A DNA stretch of 45,828 bases from Myxococcales bacterium (lineage in GTDB: Bacteria; Myxococcota_A; Polyangia; Polyangiales; Polyangiaceae): positions 1 to 45,828 of the forward strand of contig JANXVA010000183.1 in NCBI GenBank assembly GCA_025351875.1. Reading direction: 5' to 3'. The position numbers were made by a program, and so were the translations under genes. A model generated the notes under the pieces. The model saw only the letters and a list, made by a program, of their open reading frames with translations, was not told the DNA's origin and searched no databases. Positions 1-8,493 of this stretch are shown piece by piece; the stretch's first letter is position 1, and each line of letters begins with the position of its first letter.

Positions 1-1188
1 TCCAACAGTTGGGAATACACCGGAGATGGCCAGGCCTGCGCTTACCGCGCCGGGGCCGAACTGCAGGACATGGAGTTTGTGCAGTTCCACCCGACCGGCA
101 TGGTGTGGCCGCCCAGCGTGCGCGGCACCTTGATCACGGAGGGCGTCCGCGGCGAGGGCGGTACGCTCCGGAACAAGGACGGCAAGCGCATCATGTTCGA
201 TTACATCCCCGCGCTGTACGCGAACGACACCGCAGACACCGAGGCCGAGGCCGACCGCTGGCTCGCCGAGTCGACGGTGGGCACGTCGACCGCAAAGCGG
301 ACGCCGGACCTCTTGCCGCGCGACATCGTCGCACGCGCCATCCACACCGAGGTCAAGGCCGGTCGCGGCTCACCGCACGGCGGCGTGTTCCTCGACATCG
401 CCACGCGCCGCTCGGCCGAGGACATCAAGAAGAAGCTCCCCGCGATGTACCACCAGTTCAAGGAGCTGGGAGACGTCGACATCACCAAGGAGCCGATGGA
501 AGTCGGCCCGACCGCCCACTACACGATGGGCGGCATTCGCGTCGACTCCGACACCCAGGAGACGCGCGTGAAGGGCCTCTTCGCCGCGGGCGAGTGCGCC
601 GGCGGCATGCACGGCTCTAACCGCCTCGGCGGCAACTCGCTCTCCGATCTCCTCGTCTTCGGTCGCATCGCGGGCCTGCACGCCGCGAAGTACGCGAAGG
701 ACACGACCGCAAAGCCGCTCGACAGCGCGCAGATCGCCGACTACGCACGCGAGGCCATCGAGCCGTTCGAGCGCGAAGCGGGCGTGAACCCGTTCTCGAT
801 CCACGAGGATCTGATGAACGTGATGCAGAAGCACGTCGGCATCATGCGCAACGAGGAGGAGCTCAAGGCTGGCCTCGTCGAGCTCGAGCGCCTCAAGGCA
901 GACACCGCGCGCACGAAGATCGCGGGCAACCGGCATTACAACACCGGCTGGCACGAGTGCATCGACCTCCGGAACATGCTCATCGTCTCCGAGGCGATGG
1001 CCCGCTCCGCGCTCATCCGCAAGGAGAGCCGCGGCGGTCACGCGCGGGAAGACTTCCCCGAGATGGACAAGGAGTTCGCCAAGGTGAACCACGTCGCGCG
1101 AATGGGAGGCAACGGCATGGAAGTCGTGAGCGTTCCGCTTCCCGAGGTGCCGGACGAGATCAAGAAGATCCTCGAGGAGGACAAGTAG
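1..1188 (+). CDS. sdhA: Succinate dehydrogenase/fumarate reductase flavoprotein subunit, 5'-truncated
   Basis: Flavoprotein subunit of complex II, which oxidises succinate to fumarate and passes electrons through FAD to the iron-sulfur subunit at the inner membrane. The frame is open from base 1, so the N-terminus with the dinucleotide-binding fold and the FAD-linking His lies outside the window; 395 residues remain. Visible family landmarks are HPTG (about residues 30-33), TEGVRGEGG just after it, a GRGSPHGG substrate-site segment near 121, HYTMGG (173-178) and the C-terminal FAD-contact stretch GSNRLGGNSL. The C-terminal helical domain is complete and ends in a Lys/Glu-rich tail. sdhB begins two bases after the stop, so the two are co-transcribed. 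A fumarate reductase role cannot be excluded from sequence, but the aerobic gene set favours succinate dehydrogenase. Confidence 0.96.
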   Translation, partial: SNSWEYTGDGQACAYRAGAELQDMEFVQFHPTGMVWPPSVRGTLITEGVRGEGGTLRNKDGKRIMFDYIPALYANDTADTEAEADRWLAESTVGTSTAKRTPDLLPRDIVARAIHTEVKAGRGSPHGGVFLDIATRRSAEDIKKKLPAMYHQFKELGDVDITKEPMEVGPTAHYTMGGIRVDSDTQETRVKGLFAAGECAGGMHGSNRLGGNSLSDLLVFGRIAGLHAAKYAKDTTAKPLDSAQIADYAREAIEPFEREAGVNPFSIHEDLMNVMQKHVGIMRNEEELKAGLVELERLKADTARTKIAGNRHYNTGWHECIDLRNMLIVSEAMARSALIRKESRGGHAREDFPEMDKEFAKVNHVARMGGNGMEVVSVPLPEVPDEIKKILEEDK

Positions 1189-1190
1189 CC

Positions 1191-1997
1191 ATGGCCGCTT
1201 TCGAGAAAGCAAAGCTCCGTATCTGGCGTGCCGACGCGAGCGTCGAAGGCAGCGGCGAGTTCAAGGAGTACGCGGTCGAGACGTACCCGGGCATGGTCGT
1301 CCTCGACGCCATCCACGAGGTGCAGGCCAAGCAGGAGCCCGACCTCGCCGTTCGCTGGAACTGCAAGGCGGGTCGCTGCGGCTCGTGCAGCGCCGAGATC
1401 AACGGCAAGCCCAAGCTCCTCTGCATGACGCGCATGACGGCGTACGAGCCCGGCTCGACGATCACCGTGACGCCGATGAAGACGTTCCCGCTGATCAAGG
1501 ACCTCGTCACGGACGTCTCGCACAACTACCGCGTCGCGAAGAAGATCCTCCCGCTGAAGCCCCGCGCCAAGGAAGCCGACGGCACCTGGCGCATGCAGCA
1601 GGAGGACATCGAGCGCATCCAGGAGTTCCGGAAGTGCATCGAGTGCTTCCTCTGCCAGGACGTCTGTCACGTGCTCCGCGATCACGACAAGAAGGAGAAC
1701 TTCGCAGGCCCTCGCTTCATGATCGCGCTCGCTGGCCTCGACATGCACCCGCTCGACACCATCGATCGTCGCCCGATGATCAAGGAAGAGGCGGGCATCG
1801 GGTACTGCAACATCACGCGTTGCTGCACCGAGGTCTGCCCCGAGCACATCGTGATCACGGACAACGCGATCATCCCGCTCAAGGAGCGCGTCGCCGACGA
1901 CTTCTACGATCCGGTTCGCTGGGTGCTGAACAAGGTCTTCCCGCCGAAGCACAAGAAGAGCCTCCCGATCGTCCCAAGCCAGGCCGCGAAGAAGTAG
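1191..1997 (+). CDS. sdhB: Succinate dehydrogenase/fumarate reductase iron-sulfur subunit
   Basis: Iron-sulfur subunit of complex II (268 residues), carrying electrons from the flavoprotein to the membrane quinone site. Cys58, Cys63, Cys66 and Cys78 form the plant-type [2Fe-2S] ligand set (CKAGRCGSC...LLC). Two further clusters of cysteines follow: CIECFLCQDVC (149-159) and CNITRCCTEVCPE (206-217), the usual ligands for [4Fe-4S] and [3Fe-4S]. The start is the ATG two bases after the sdhA stop; GAGGAGG inside the end of sdhA can serve as ribosome binding site. An in-frame ORF runs further upstream inside sdhA but has no family match. No membrane-anchor gene (sdhC) follows; in many menaquinone-type operons it precedes sdhA, which would put it outside the window. 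Confidence 0.96.
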   Translation: MAAFEKAKLRIWRADASVEGSGEFKEYAVETYPGMVVLDAIHEVQAKQEPDLAVRWNCKAGRCGSCSAEINGKPKLLCMTRMTAYEPGSTITVTPMKTFPLIKDLVTDVSHNYRVAKKILPLKPRAKEADGTWRMQQEDIERIQEFRKCIECFLCQDVCHVLRDHDKKENFAGPRFMIALAGLDMHPLDTIDRRPMIKEEAGIGYCNITRCCTEVCPEHIVITDNAIIPLKERVADDFYDPVRWVLNKVFPPKHKKSLPIVPSQAAKK

Positions 1998-2083
1998 CAA
2001 TCTCCGGGGCTTTCCTCGCTCCGAGGCGAACTTTGAGGACCTCTGAGTGGTGAAGCTGGCCGGCTCGCGGCACAGCAGTGCCG

Positions 2084-2932
2084 ATGAAGCTGCTCGCTTG
2101 GGTCATGGTCTCGGTGCTCGCCTCGGCTGCGGGTTGCGCTGCCCCCGAAGCGGCTGCGAACGACGTCGGCACCGCGGAGGACGCGGAGCAGGAGATCCGG
2201 ACGTGCGCGCCGCCGACTGGCGCCGCGGATCCCGCTGCCGCGACCGCGCTCTGGGCGCGCGTCCCGCGTCCGTGGCGGACGTTTCTCGGGGCCGAGCGAA
2301 CGAAGGACTACTTCCCCACCCTCGCGGCGTTCGTGGCGGACGCGCGTACGAAGCCGGCCGCGGTCTTCCCGCCCGAGGACGAGACGTTCACGGCGCTCGA
2401 GCTCGCGGCGCCGAGCGACGTGCAGGTCGTGATCCTCGGCCAAGATCCATATTTCAACCCGAACCAGGCACATGGCCTCGCGTTCTCGGTCAAGGCTCCC
2501 ACGGCGCCCCCGCCGTCACTGCAGAGCATCTTCAAGGAGCTTCGAGGCGATCTACCGGAGACGAAGCCCGTGACGCACGGCTCGCTCGTCGCGTGGGCGA
2601 AGCAGGGAGTGCTCATGCTCAACGCGGTGCTCACCGTCGAAGAGGGCAAGCCTGGTTCGCACGCGTGCCACGGTTGGGAGACGTTCACCGACGCTGTCAT
2701 CGAAACCCTCAGCGCGCGTCACGACAAGCTCGTCTTCGTCCTCTGGGGTTCCTACGCGCAGTCGAAGATCCCGCTCATTGACGCGCGACACGTGATCATC
2801 ACAGGCGCGCACCCGTCACCTCGCGCAGCTCGTCACGGCTTCTTCGGAACGCGCCCCTTCTCGAAGGTGAACGCGGCGCTCTTGGCCCAGCACAAGGCTG
2901 CGATCGACTGGCAGCTTCCCGCGACCCCCTGA
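2084..2932 (+). CDS. Uracil-DNA glycosylase (family 1) with lipoprotein signal peptide
   Basis: A family 1 uracil-DNA glycosylase domain, which hydrolyses uracil from DNA. The domain starts near residue 60. It has the water-activating loop GQDPY (catalytic Asp111), the stacking Phe124 in AHGLAFSV, the uracil-recognising Asn160 (LMLNAV) and the C-terminal HPSP loop (His233). Unlike any textbook Ung, the protein begins with MKLL, a hydrophobic stretch and a lipobox-like AAGC (Cys18), then a low-complexity acidic linker (GTAEDAEQEI). That is how an exported lipoprotein begins. Two loop changes stand out: the His-Gly usually found after GQDPY is Phe-Asn, and the Leu that normally follows HPSP and inserts into the DNA helix is Arg237. 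ATG 2084 is preferred because it makes a compact signal peptide; GTG 2078 is also possible. No clear Shine-Dalgarno sequence. Enzyme family certain; export inferred. Confidence 0.88.
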   Translation: MKLLAWVMVSVLASAAGCAAPEAAANDVGTAEDAEQEIRTCAPPTGAADPAAATALWARVPRPWRTFLGAERTKDYFPTLAAFVADARTKPAAVFPPEDETFTALELAAPSDVQVVILGQDPYFNPNQAHGLAFSVKAPTAPPPSLQSIFKELRGDLPETKPVTHGSLVAWAKQGVLMLNAVLTVEEGKPGSHACHGWETFTDAVIETLSARHDKLVFVLWGSYAQSKIPLIDARHVIITGAHPSPRAARHGFFGTRPFSKVNAALLAQHKAAIDWQLPATP

Positions 2933-2973
2933 GCGCACCCTCGCGCCGCAAGTTCGCACAGCGCGGAGACGCG

Positions 2974-4698
2974 CTAGTCGAAGCGGTGGAAGGGCGTCGC
3001 GGTTGCGGCGGTGCCCTGCTGCATCGGCACGAGCGTGAGGCGCAGCTTCTGGTTCACGTCGGGGACGATGCGCTCCTTCACGGTCACGTATCCGACGTGA
3101 CGGATCTCGACGGTCACGGGCTCGTCGCTCTGGTCGAGGCGCAGGTCGGCCGGCGACAGGCCCTGCTTCGCGCCGTTGACGAGCACGGTCGCCTTCGACG
3201 GCACCGTCTCGATGTGGAGGACGACCTTCGCCGGCGCCGCGGGAACCGAAGCGCTAGGCGCGACGGACGCCGATGCGAACGGGCTCTCCGACGGAACCGT
3301 GGCGGGTGTTGCCGGCGCGCTGCTCGACGGCGGCGCGGCCGCGACGACCTGCGAAGCGATGGTCCCCGCGTCGACGTTCTTGGCGACGTCGAGCTTCGAG
3401 CGCGCCATGAGCGCCGTCAGCGTGAGAATGATGCCGATCAGCGCAATCACGGCGCCGCCGATGATCACCGGCGACCGGAACAGGCTCCCGGGTGCCCGCG
3501 TGCCCATGCGCGCGTCTTCGGCGTCTGGCAGGCTCGGCGCGGGCGGCGCGGCGGGGATGGCCTCTCCTTCGCCCTGAGAGTGCGAGCCGGTGTCGGTGCT
3601 CGCGTCGTGCGCGGGCGGCACCGACGTGTATTCGATCGGCGCGACGGCCGGGATCTCGATCTGCTCGTCGGTCTCACCGATCGGGAGCTTCGGTACGCTG
3701 GCGCCCGCCTTCACGCGGCGGAGCATCTCCGCCTTCTCTTCGATGCGCTCCGAGAAAAGCCGGTGCATGACGACGGAGAGATCCTCCTCCGGCGCGATGC
3801 GGGCCGAGAGCTTGCGCATGGCGACGAGGAGATCGTGCCGGAGCTCGAGCGCGGTCTGGTAGCGCTCCCGCCGCTTGCGCGCGAGCGCCTTCATGGCGAT
3901 CGCGGTGAGCTCCTCGGGGTACGGGAAGTCGACCGCCACCGAGCCTGGCGTGGGGACCGGCAGCTCGCAGATCGCCTTCTGCATGTCGAGCGCGTTGGCC
4001 CGCTTGAAGAGGCGCTTGCCGGTCGTCAGCTCCCAGAGGATCGTGCCGAGCGCGAAGATGTCGCTCCGGCCATCGAGGACGGCGCCCTTGCACTGCTCCG
4101 GCGAGGCGTATTCGAGCTTGCCCTTGAACTGCCCGGCCTCGGTCTGCGCGATGCGGTTCGACGCCGTCGCAATGCCGAAGTCGAGGACCTTGATGGTGCC
4201 CTTGTAGCCGATGAAGACGTTGTGAGGAGTCACGTCGCGATGGACGATGTTGAGCTTCGTGCCGTTCTCGTCGGTGAGCTCGTGGGCGGCATGCACGCCG
4301 GCGCAGGCCTCCGCGACGATGTAGCAGGCGAGGGTGAGATCGAGCCGCTCGCCTCGCACTTGCATGCGCCGCATGAGGCCGCTCGTACTCTCCCCCTCCA
4401 GGTACTCCATCGCCAGAAAGAGCTCGCCTGCCTCGTGCCCGAGCTCCGTGACCTGGACGACGTTCGGATGACGGATGCCCGCGACGATGCGTGCCTCGTC
4501 GAGGAACATGTCGACGAAGTCCTTCCTCTGCGCGAGGTGAGGGAGGATCCGCTTGATGACCACCGGGCGCATGAAGCCGCTCGGACCCGCGAGCCGCGCC
4601 AGGAGGATCTCCGCCATGCCGCCGGAGGCCAGCGGTCCGACGATTTCGTATCGGCCGATCTGGCGTGGTACAGTGGGATTGAGGGGTTGTTCGGACAT
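2974..4698 (-). CDS. Membrane-anchored Ser/Thr protein kinase with C-terminal PEGA domain
   Basis: Hanks-type protein kinase of 574 residues. The kinase domain covers about 15-285: glycine loop ASGGMAE, ATP-anchoring Lys49 (VVIKRI), catalytic HRDVTPHN (Asp155), DFG (Asp173) and SPEQ in place of APE. A proline/serine-rich juxtamembrane segment leads to one membrane helix (about 411-432). The part beyond it carries a PEGA-type repeat (about 493-560), known in surface-associated proteins. The topology therefore puts the kinase in the cytoplasm and PEGA outside. ATG 4698 (MSEQPL) is chosen because GAGAGG lies just upstream; an ATG at 4740 would overlap the divergent gene. That divergent gene starts 23 bases away at 4722, so both promoters must overlap the opposite gene. 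Converges on the glycosylase gene with 41 bases between the stops. Confidence 0.93.
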   Translation of the reverse strand: MSEQPLNPTVPRQIGRYEIVGPLASGGMAEILLARLAGPSGFMRPVVIKRILPHLAQRKDFVDMFLDEARIVAGIRHPNVVQVTELGHEAGELFLAMEYLEGESTSGLMRRMQVRGERLDLTLACYIVAEACAGVHAAHELTDENGTKLNIVHRDVTPHNVFIGYKGTIKVLDFGIATASNRIAQTEAGQFKGKLEYASPEQCKGAVLDGRSDIFALGTILWELTTGKRLFKRANALDMQKAICELPVPTPGSVAVDFPYPEELTAIAMKALARKRRERYQTALELRHDLLVAMRKLSARIAPEEDLSVVMHRLFSERIEEKAEMLRRVKAGASVPKLPIGETDEQIEIPAVAPIEYTSVPPAHDASTDTGSHSQGEGEAIPAAPPAPSLPDAEDARMGTRAPGSLFRSPVIIGGAVIALIGIILTLTALMARSKLDVAKNVDAGTIASQVVAAAPPSSSAPATPATVPSESPFASASVAPSASVPAAPAKVVLHIETVPSKATVLVNGAKQGLSPADLRLDQSDEPVTVEIRHVGYVTVKERIVPDVNQKLRLTLVPMQQGTAATATPFHRFD

Positions 4699-4721
4699 CC
4701 TCTCTCGGAGGAGGGTATCGG

Positions 4722-5549
4722 ATGGGATCGGGGCGAACAAGCCAACCGCTGTTGGCGCTCATGTTCGGAGCGGCAACATGCCTCTCGGTCGGGCTGATGT
4801 CGACCTCGTCACACGCCCAGACAGCTCCCGCACCGTCGGTCGCGCCCGGCCCGAATGCTCCCCCGTCTGCGGCCGCCCATGCGCGCGCCGCCGAGCTGTT
4901 CAAGAAGAGCGTCGACACTTATCGAAGCGGCGACTTCAAGCAGACGGTCGAGCTCCTGAACGAGGCCTACGCGCTCGAACCGCAGTCGGTGCTCCTCTAC
5001 AACCTCGCGCGGGCTCACGAGGGCATCGGCAACAACGACGCGGCGATCGAGACCTACGAGAAGTTCCTCGCGCAGGAGCCGAACGCCAAGGATCGCGGCG
5101 CCATCGAGCAGCGCCTCACGACCCTGCGCCGGCAGCGCGATGAGCGACTCGCGCTGGAGAAGAAGAGCGCCAGTCAACCCGTGCAGCCGACCGAGCCGGC
5201 ACCGCAGGAGAAGCCCCCTCCTTACAAGCGCAGCGTCCTGCCCTATGTCGTCGGCGGGGTCGGCGTGGTCGGCATCGTGGCAGGCACGGTCTTCGGGGTG
5301 ATGGCGAGCTCGAAGCGGGATGACGCCGTCGCGGCACCCGCGCAGCGAGACGCGCTCGGTCTCGAGGACGACGCCAAGAGCCGCGCGACCCTCTCGAACG
5401 TCTCGTTCGTGGTCGGCGGCGTCCTGCTCGCGGCCGGTGTCACGTGGTGGGTGCTCGACCTGAAGGCGTCGAAGAGGACCGCGAGCACATCGACGCTGCG
5501 GGTCGGTATCGGCGCAGGTCTCGTCAATCTCGAAGGAGCACTGCCTTGA
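4722..5549 (+). CDS. Exported TPR protein with two C-terminal membrane segments
   Basis: 275 residues. An N-terminal signal peptide ends near SSHAQ (residue 33). Tetratricopeptide-like repeats follow at about 46-150 (AAELFKKSVDTYRSGDF, then YALEPQSVLLYNLARAHEGI), a fold that binds other proteins. A Lys/Pro-rich linker leads to two hydrophobic segments (about 170-192 and 225-247). This plan, TPR followed by membrane helices, is common in myxobacterial proteins next to Ser/Thr kinases. The start has a strong GGAGGAGGG six bases before the ATG. It is divergent from the PEGA kinase, and its stop overlaps the TTG start of the next gene (TTGA), so the two are translationally coupled. Function unknown; a scaffold or envelope sensor partner of the neighbouring kinase is an inference. 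Confidence 0.88.
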   Translation: MGSGRTSQPLLALMFGAATCLSVGLMSTSSHAQTAPAPSVAPGPNAPPSAAAHARAAELFKKSVDTYRSGDFKQTVELLNEAYALEPQSVLLYNLARAHEGIGNNDAAIETYEKFLAQEPNAKDRGAIEQRLTTLRRQRDERLALEKKSASQPVQPTEPAPQEKPPPYKRSVLPYVVGGVGVVGIVAGTVFGVMASSKRDDAVAAPAQRDALGLEDDAKSRATLSNVSFVVGGVLLAAGVTWWVLDLKASKRTASTSTLRVGIGAGLVNLEGALP

Positions 5550-6526
5550 GTCGAGCAACGCTACGCGCGGGCAGCGTCGTCGCCTCGGTCGTCGCGCTCG
5601 TCGCGGCCTGCAGCATCGAGGCCGTCGACGTCGCGAGCAAGAGTTGCCCCTGCGGCGACGGGTACGTGTGCGACGAGCCGCGCAACGCCTGTGTTCGTCC
5701 GGGTGACCTCATCATCGACGGCGGCGACAGCAGCGTTCCGTCGTGCGCGAACGATCAGTGCCCGTGCGCGATCGACAGCGAGTGCAAGGACCCGGCACGC
5801 ACGAGGTGCTCGCCCGCGAAGGTCTGCGTCGAGTGCGCGACGAGTCCCGACTCGTGCCCGATCGGCAGCTACTGCAACCCGAGCCTCCAGTGCACGGCCG
5901 GCTGCAAGCAGCAGAGCGACTGCCAGATCAGCCCGGCTGCTCCGCGTTGCGATCTCGGCCGCCACCAGTGCGTCGAATGCGTGACGACCGCCGACTGCGG
6001 CGACGGCGGCAAGCTCTGTAGCCCGTCGGGCTCGTGCGTCGAGGGTTGTGATCTCGATGCGGGCAAGCCGTGCTCGAACGGCAAGACGTGTTGCAATAGC
6101 CTCTGCCTCGACACGACCGCGGACCCGCTGAATTGCGGCGGATGCGGCACCACGTGCAGCACGGTCAACGGCACCCCGAAGTGCGCGGCCGGCGCGTGCA
6201 ACTGGACCTGCGCGAGCGGCTTCGGCCATTGCGATCCGGGAAACACGGGCTGCGAGACGAACCTGCGCACGTCACTGACGCGCTGCGGCTCGTGCGGAAG
6301 GAACTGCACGACTGCGCTCCAGCACGCCAACGGCGTCACGTGCAACGCAGGCAACTGCGCCTACACGTCGTGCCTGCTGAACTTTGGTGACTGTGACGGC
6401 AACAGCGGCAACGCCTGCGAGTGCGCATGCGGTGCAGCAGCGGGAGACATCTGCTGCCCGGGGAACATCTGTAATTTCCCAGGTGGCAAGTGCACCTCCG
6501 CCGGGACCGGCAAGTGCACCCCGTGA
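5546..6526 (+). CDS. Cys-rich lipoprotein with NCGGCG-type repeats
   Basis: 326 residues. The TTG start at 5546 overlaps the upstream stop by four bases and has AAGGAG eight bases ahead; it gives a short signal peptide with lipobox LVAAC. A longer frame reading back to 5444 is not needed. The mature protein is packed with cysteine pairs: CPCGDGYVCDEP, SYCNPSLQC, a CCNSLCLDT segment, then NCGGCGTTC and RCGSCGRNC. These Cys-Gly modules recur in large myxobacterial secreted proteins and probably form disulfide-linked folds. No catalytic motif is recognisable. Coupled to the upstream TPR protein, so both probably act at the envelope. Confidence 0.87.
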   Translation: MSRATLRAGSVVASVVALVAACSIEAVDVASKSCPCGDGYVCDEPRNACVRPGDLIIDGGDSSVPSCANDQCPCAIDSECKDPARTRCSPAKVCVECATSPDSCPIGSYCNPSLQCTAGCKQQSDCQISPAAPRCDLGRHQCVECVTTADCGDGGKLCSPSGSCVEGCDLDAGKPCSNGKTCCNSLCLDTTADPLNCGGCGTTCSTVNGTPKCAAGACNWTCASGFGHCDPGNTGCETNLRTSLTRCGSCGRNCTTALQHANGVTCNAGNCAYTSCLLNFGDCDGNSGNACECACGAAAGDICCPGNICNFPGGKCTSAGTGKCTP

Positions 6527-6573
6527 AGGCCTCGTGGCCTCTCTTATCGCTGGCCTCGTGATACGCCAGAGCC

Positions 6574-7077
6574 ATGGGCTGGGAACTGAAGCGACTCGCG
6601 GACAAGAACCTCGGCGCGGCGATCGGGCTTGCCGCCCACTATCGCAACCTGAACGAGCCCGAGCAGGCGGAGAGCATCTGCCGTGACGTGCTCGCGGTCG
6701 CGCCGGAGAACGTCGACGCGCTCCGCACCCTCGGCCTCGCGCTGACGGATCGTTTTCCGACGTGCTGGATGACGCTCTTCGACGAGGCCTGCGCAACGTT
6801 CCGCAAGCTACCGAGTGACTACGAGCGCACGTACTACCTGGGCATCGCGTGGGAGCGTTACGCGCTCGCGCAGGCCGCGGGCGGGCGCAGCCGCAACGCG
6901 ATCAACGCCTTCGAGGACGCGATGGAGCACTTCGAGAAGGCGCAGGAGCTCGCTGCGAAGGACGACCCGTCACCGATCCTCCACTACAACCGGTGCGTCC
7001 GCGCGGTCACGAACAGCGCGGAGCTGACCCGCGAGGTCGAGGCGTCGAACGAGCCGAGGTACGAGTTCGGCGATTGA
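6574..7077 (+). CDS. Small TPR-like cytoplasmic protein
   Basis: 167 residues without signal peptide or membrane segment. It is built from helical pairs that resemble TPR units (LAAHYRNLNEPEQAESICRD; RTYYLGIAWERYALAQA; AFEDAMEHFEKAQELAAK). Such proteins usually mediate protein-protein contacts; no enzyme motif is seen. The ATG at 6574 has no Shine-Dalgarno sequence; TACGCC six bases ahead resembles the -10 hexamer seen at the leaderless-type starts elsewhere in the window, with one mismatch at the last base. It lies 47 bases after the Cys-rich lipoprotein on the same strand, and may have its own promoter. Confidence 0.8.
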   Translation: MGWELKRLADKNLGAAIGLAAHYRNLNEPEQAESICRDVLAVAPENVDALRTLGLALTDRFPTCWMTLFDEACATFRKLPSDYERTYYLGIAWERYALAQAAGGRSRNAINAFEDAMEHFEKAQELAAKDDPSPILHYNRCVRAVTNSAELTREVEASNEPRYEFGD

Positions 7078-7165
7078 TCGTTCACGCTTTGCCCGCCGCG
7101 CCTCATCGGCGCGTGAACGACATGTTCATATCGCTCGGCTCGACGGAGAACGCGGCGCGGGAGAG

Positions 7166-8386
7166 TCAGCTCGCGTACGAGATCTTCATCGTCTGCACGA
7201 TCGTCGTGATGAGCTCCTCGACCTTCTTCGTGCTCTCGTGCCGGACGATGACGTAGCCGTCGCCCTCGTAGCTGTCGTTTTTCATCGCCCCGAGGGTCGG
7301 GAGCTTGGCCTCGACGAGGTGCTCTCCCACCGCCGCGTGCGTCTCGCGCACGCCGGTGACCGAGACGACGCGTCCGCGTCCCACCCCGCGAATGTACGCG
7401 CAACCCGCCGCGTACTTGCGCTCCCACGGCGCATCGAGCTCGCCGTCGATCACGGCCTTGGCCCATGCGCGATACACGTCGATGTCGTGCACGACACCCG
7501 TCATGTGGAGGAGCTGAGGGCCGGGCGGGCGGGCGGCGATCTCACCGATCGCGAGCGTCCCATCGGACTTCTCGAACCACTCCATGTGCGTCATGCCGTC
7601 CTCGAGGCCGAGGGCGCGTACGGCCGCGAAGCCGATCTCCTTCGCGCGCTGGGAGCGCGGCGTATCCATCTCGCGCGGCAGGACGCACGCCCACTGGATC
7701 CACGGGTTCTCGAGGACCTCGAGACAGCCGGGCAGGTAGTTCGAGATCGAGGAGACGCGCGGGACGCCGCCGATGGTGATCGTCTCGAAGCTGTGCTCGG
7801 TGCCGCGGAGCATCTCCTCGCCGAGCATGGGGGAGTCCGCGCCGACGCGCATCCCGCCGAGGACATGGCGGAGCTCATCCTCGTTGGTCACGCGGAACGT
7901 CGCCTTCGCGCCCACGCCAGCCGGCGGCTTCAGGATCATCGGGAAGCCGACCTGCGCCGCAAAGGCACGCGCGTCGTTCTCGGAGGTGATCAGCTTGTGG
8001 CGCGCGACCGGGAGCCCCGCGGCACGGAGCGCGTCCTTCATCTGCGCCTTCTCGCGAAACAGCTCGGCGGTCGCTACGGACGTCCCCGCGACGCCGTAGC
8101 GTTCGCGGACGCGCGCGATCGTCACCATCATCGGCTCGAGGATGCCGATGATGCGAAAGGGCTCGCCGTGGCGCTTTCGGAGTACCTCGACTCCCTCGAC
8201 GATGTCCTCGAAGCTCGTCGGGCCCGTGACGCGAACGAAGTCGTGGAAGAGGCTCGCCTCGTGCCCGGGCGGAGGCGAGTGGCCGACTCCGAGCAGGCGC
8301 ACGTCCTCGAGGGTAGCAACGGCGCGAATGAATCGCATCGTGACGTCGGAGGGAAACGGCGCGACGAAGATCACATTGCGGGGCAA
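7166..8386 (-). CDS. ATP-grasp domain protein
   Basis: About 406 residues of the ATP-grasp superfamily, enzymes that join a carboxylate to an amine, thiol or similar group through an acyl-phosphate. Visible features are the N-terminal fold (NVIFVAPFPSD), a central subdomain with FPMILKPPAGVGAKAT as the ATP-binding Lys/Gly loop, and acidic metal-site segments (HMEWFEKSDG; IGEIAARPPGPQ). The glycine-rich GEIAARPPG motif is typical of carboxylase-like and amino-acid-ligase members. The substrate cannot be read from sequence. The start is uncertain: TTG 8386 gives MPRNVIFVAPF, the N-terminus expected for such proteins; ATG 8425 would add 13 residues with no family likeness. The gene stands alone, 107 bases beyond the stop of the upstream Ser/Thr kinase on the same strand. 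Confidence 0.85.
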   Translation of the reverse strand: MPRNVIFVAPFPSDVTMRFIRAVATLEDVRLLGVGHSPPPGHEASLFHDFVRVTGPTSFEDIVEGVEVLRKRHGEPFRIIGILEPMMVTIARVRERYGVAGTSVATAELFREKAQMKDALRAAGLPVARHKLITSENDARAFAAQVGFPMILKPPAGVGAKATFRVTNEDELRHVLGGMRVGADSPMLGEEMLRGTEHSFETITIGGVPRVSSISNYLPGCLEVLENPWIQWACVLPREMDTPRSQRAKEIGFAAVRALGLEDGMTHMEWFEKSDGTLAIGEIAARPPGPQLLHMTGVVHDIDVYRAWAKAVIDGELDAPWERKYAAGCAYIRGVGRGRVVSVTGVRETHAAVGEHLVEAKLPTLGAMKNDSYEGDGYVIVRHESTKKVEELITTIVQTMKISYAS

Positions 8387-8493
8387 GGACCCTAGAGTCG
8401 GTCCTGTGCGCACGCCCGTCAACATCGAGCGCTCAGTCGTCGTCGCTCGTGCTGCCGCCGAGGGCTCCGCTCAGGAGCGCTGTGAGCACCAGC

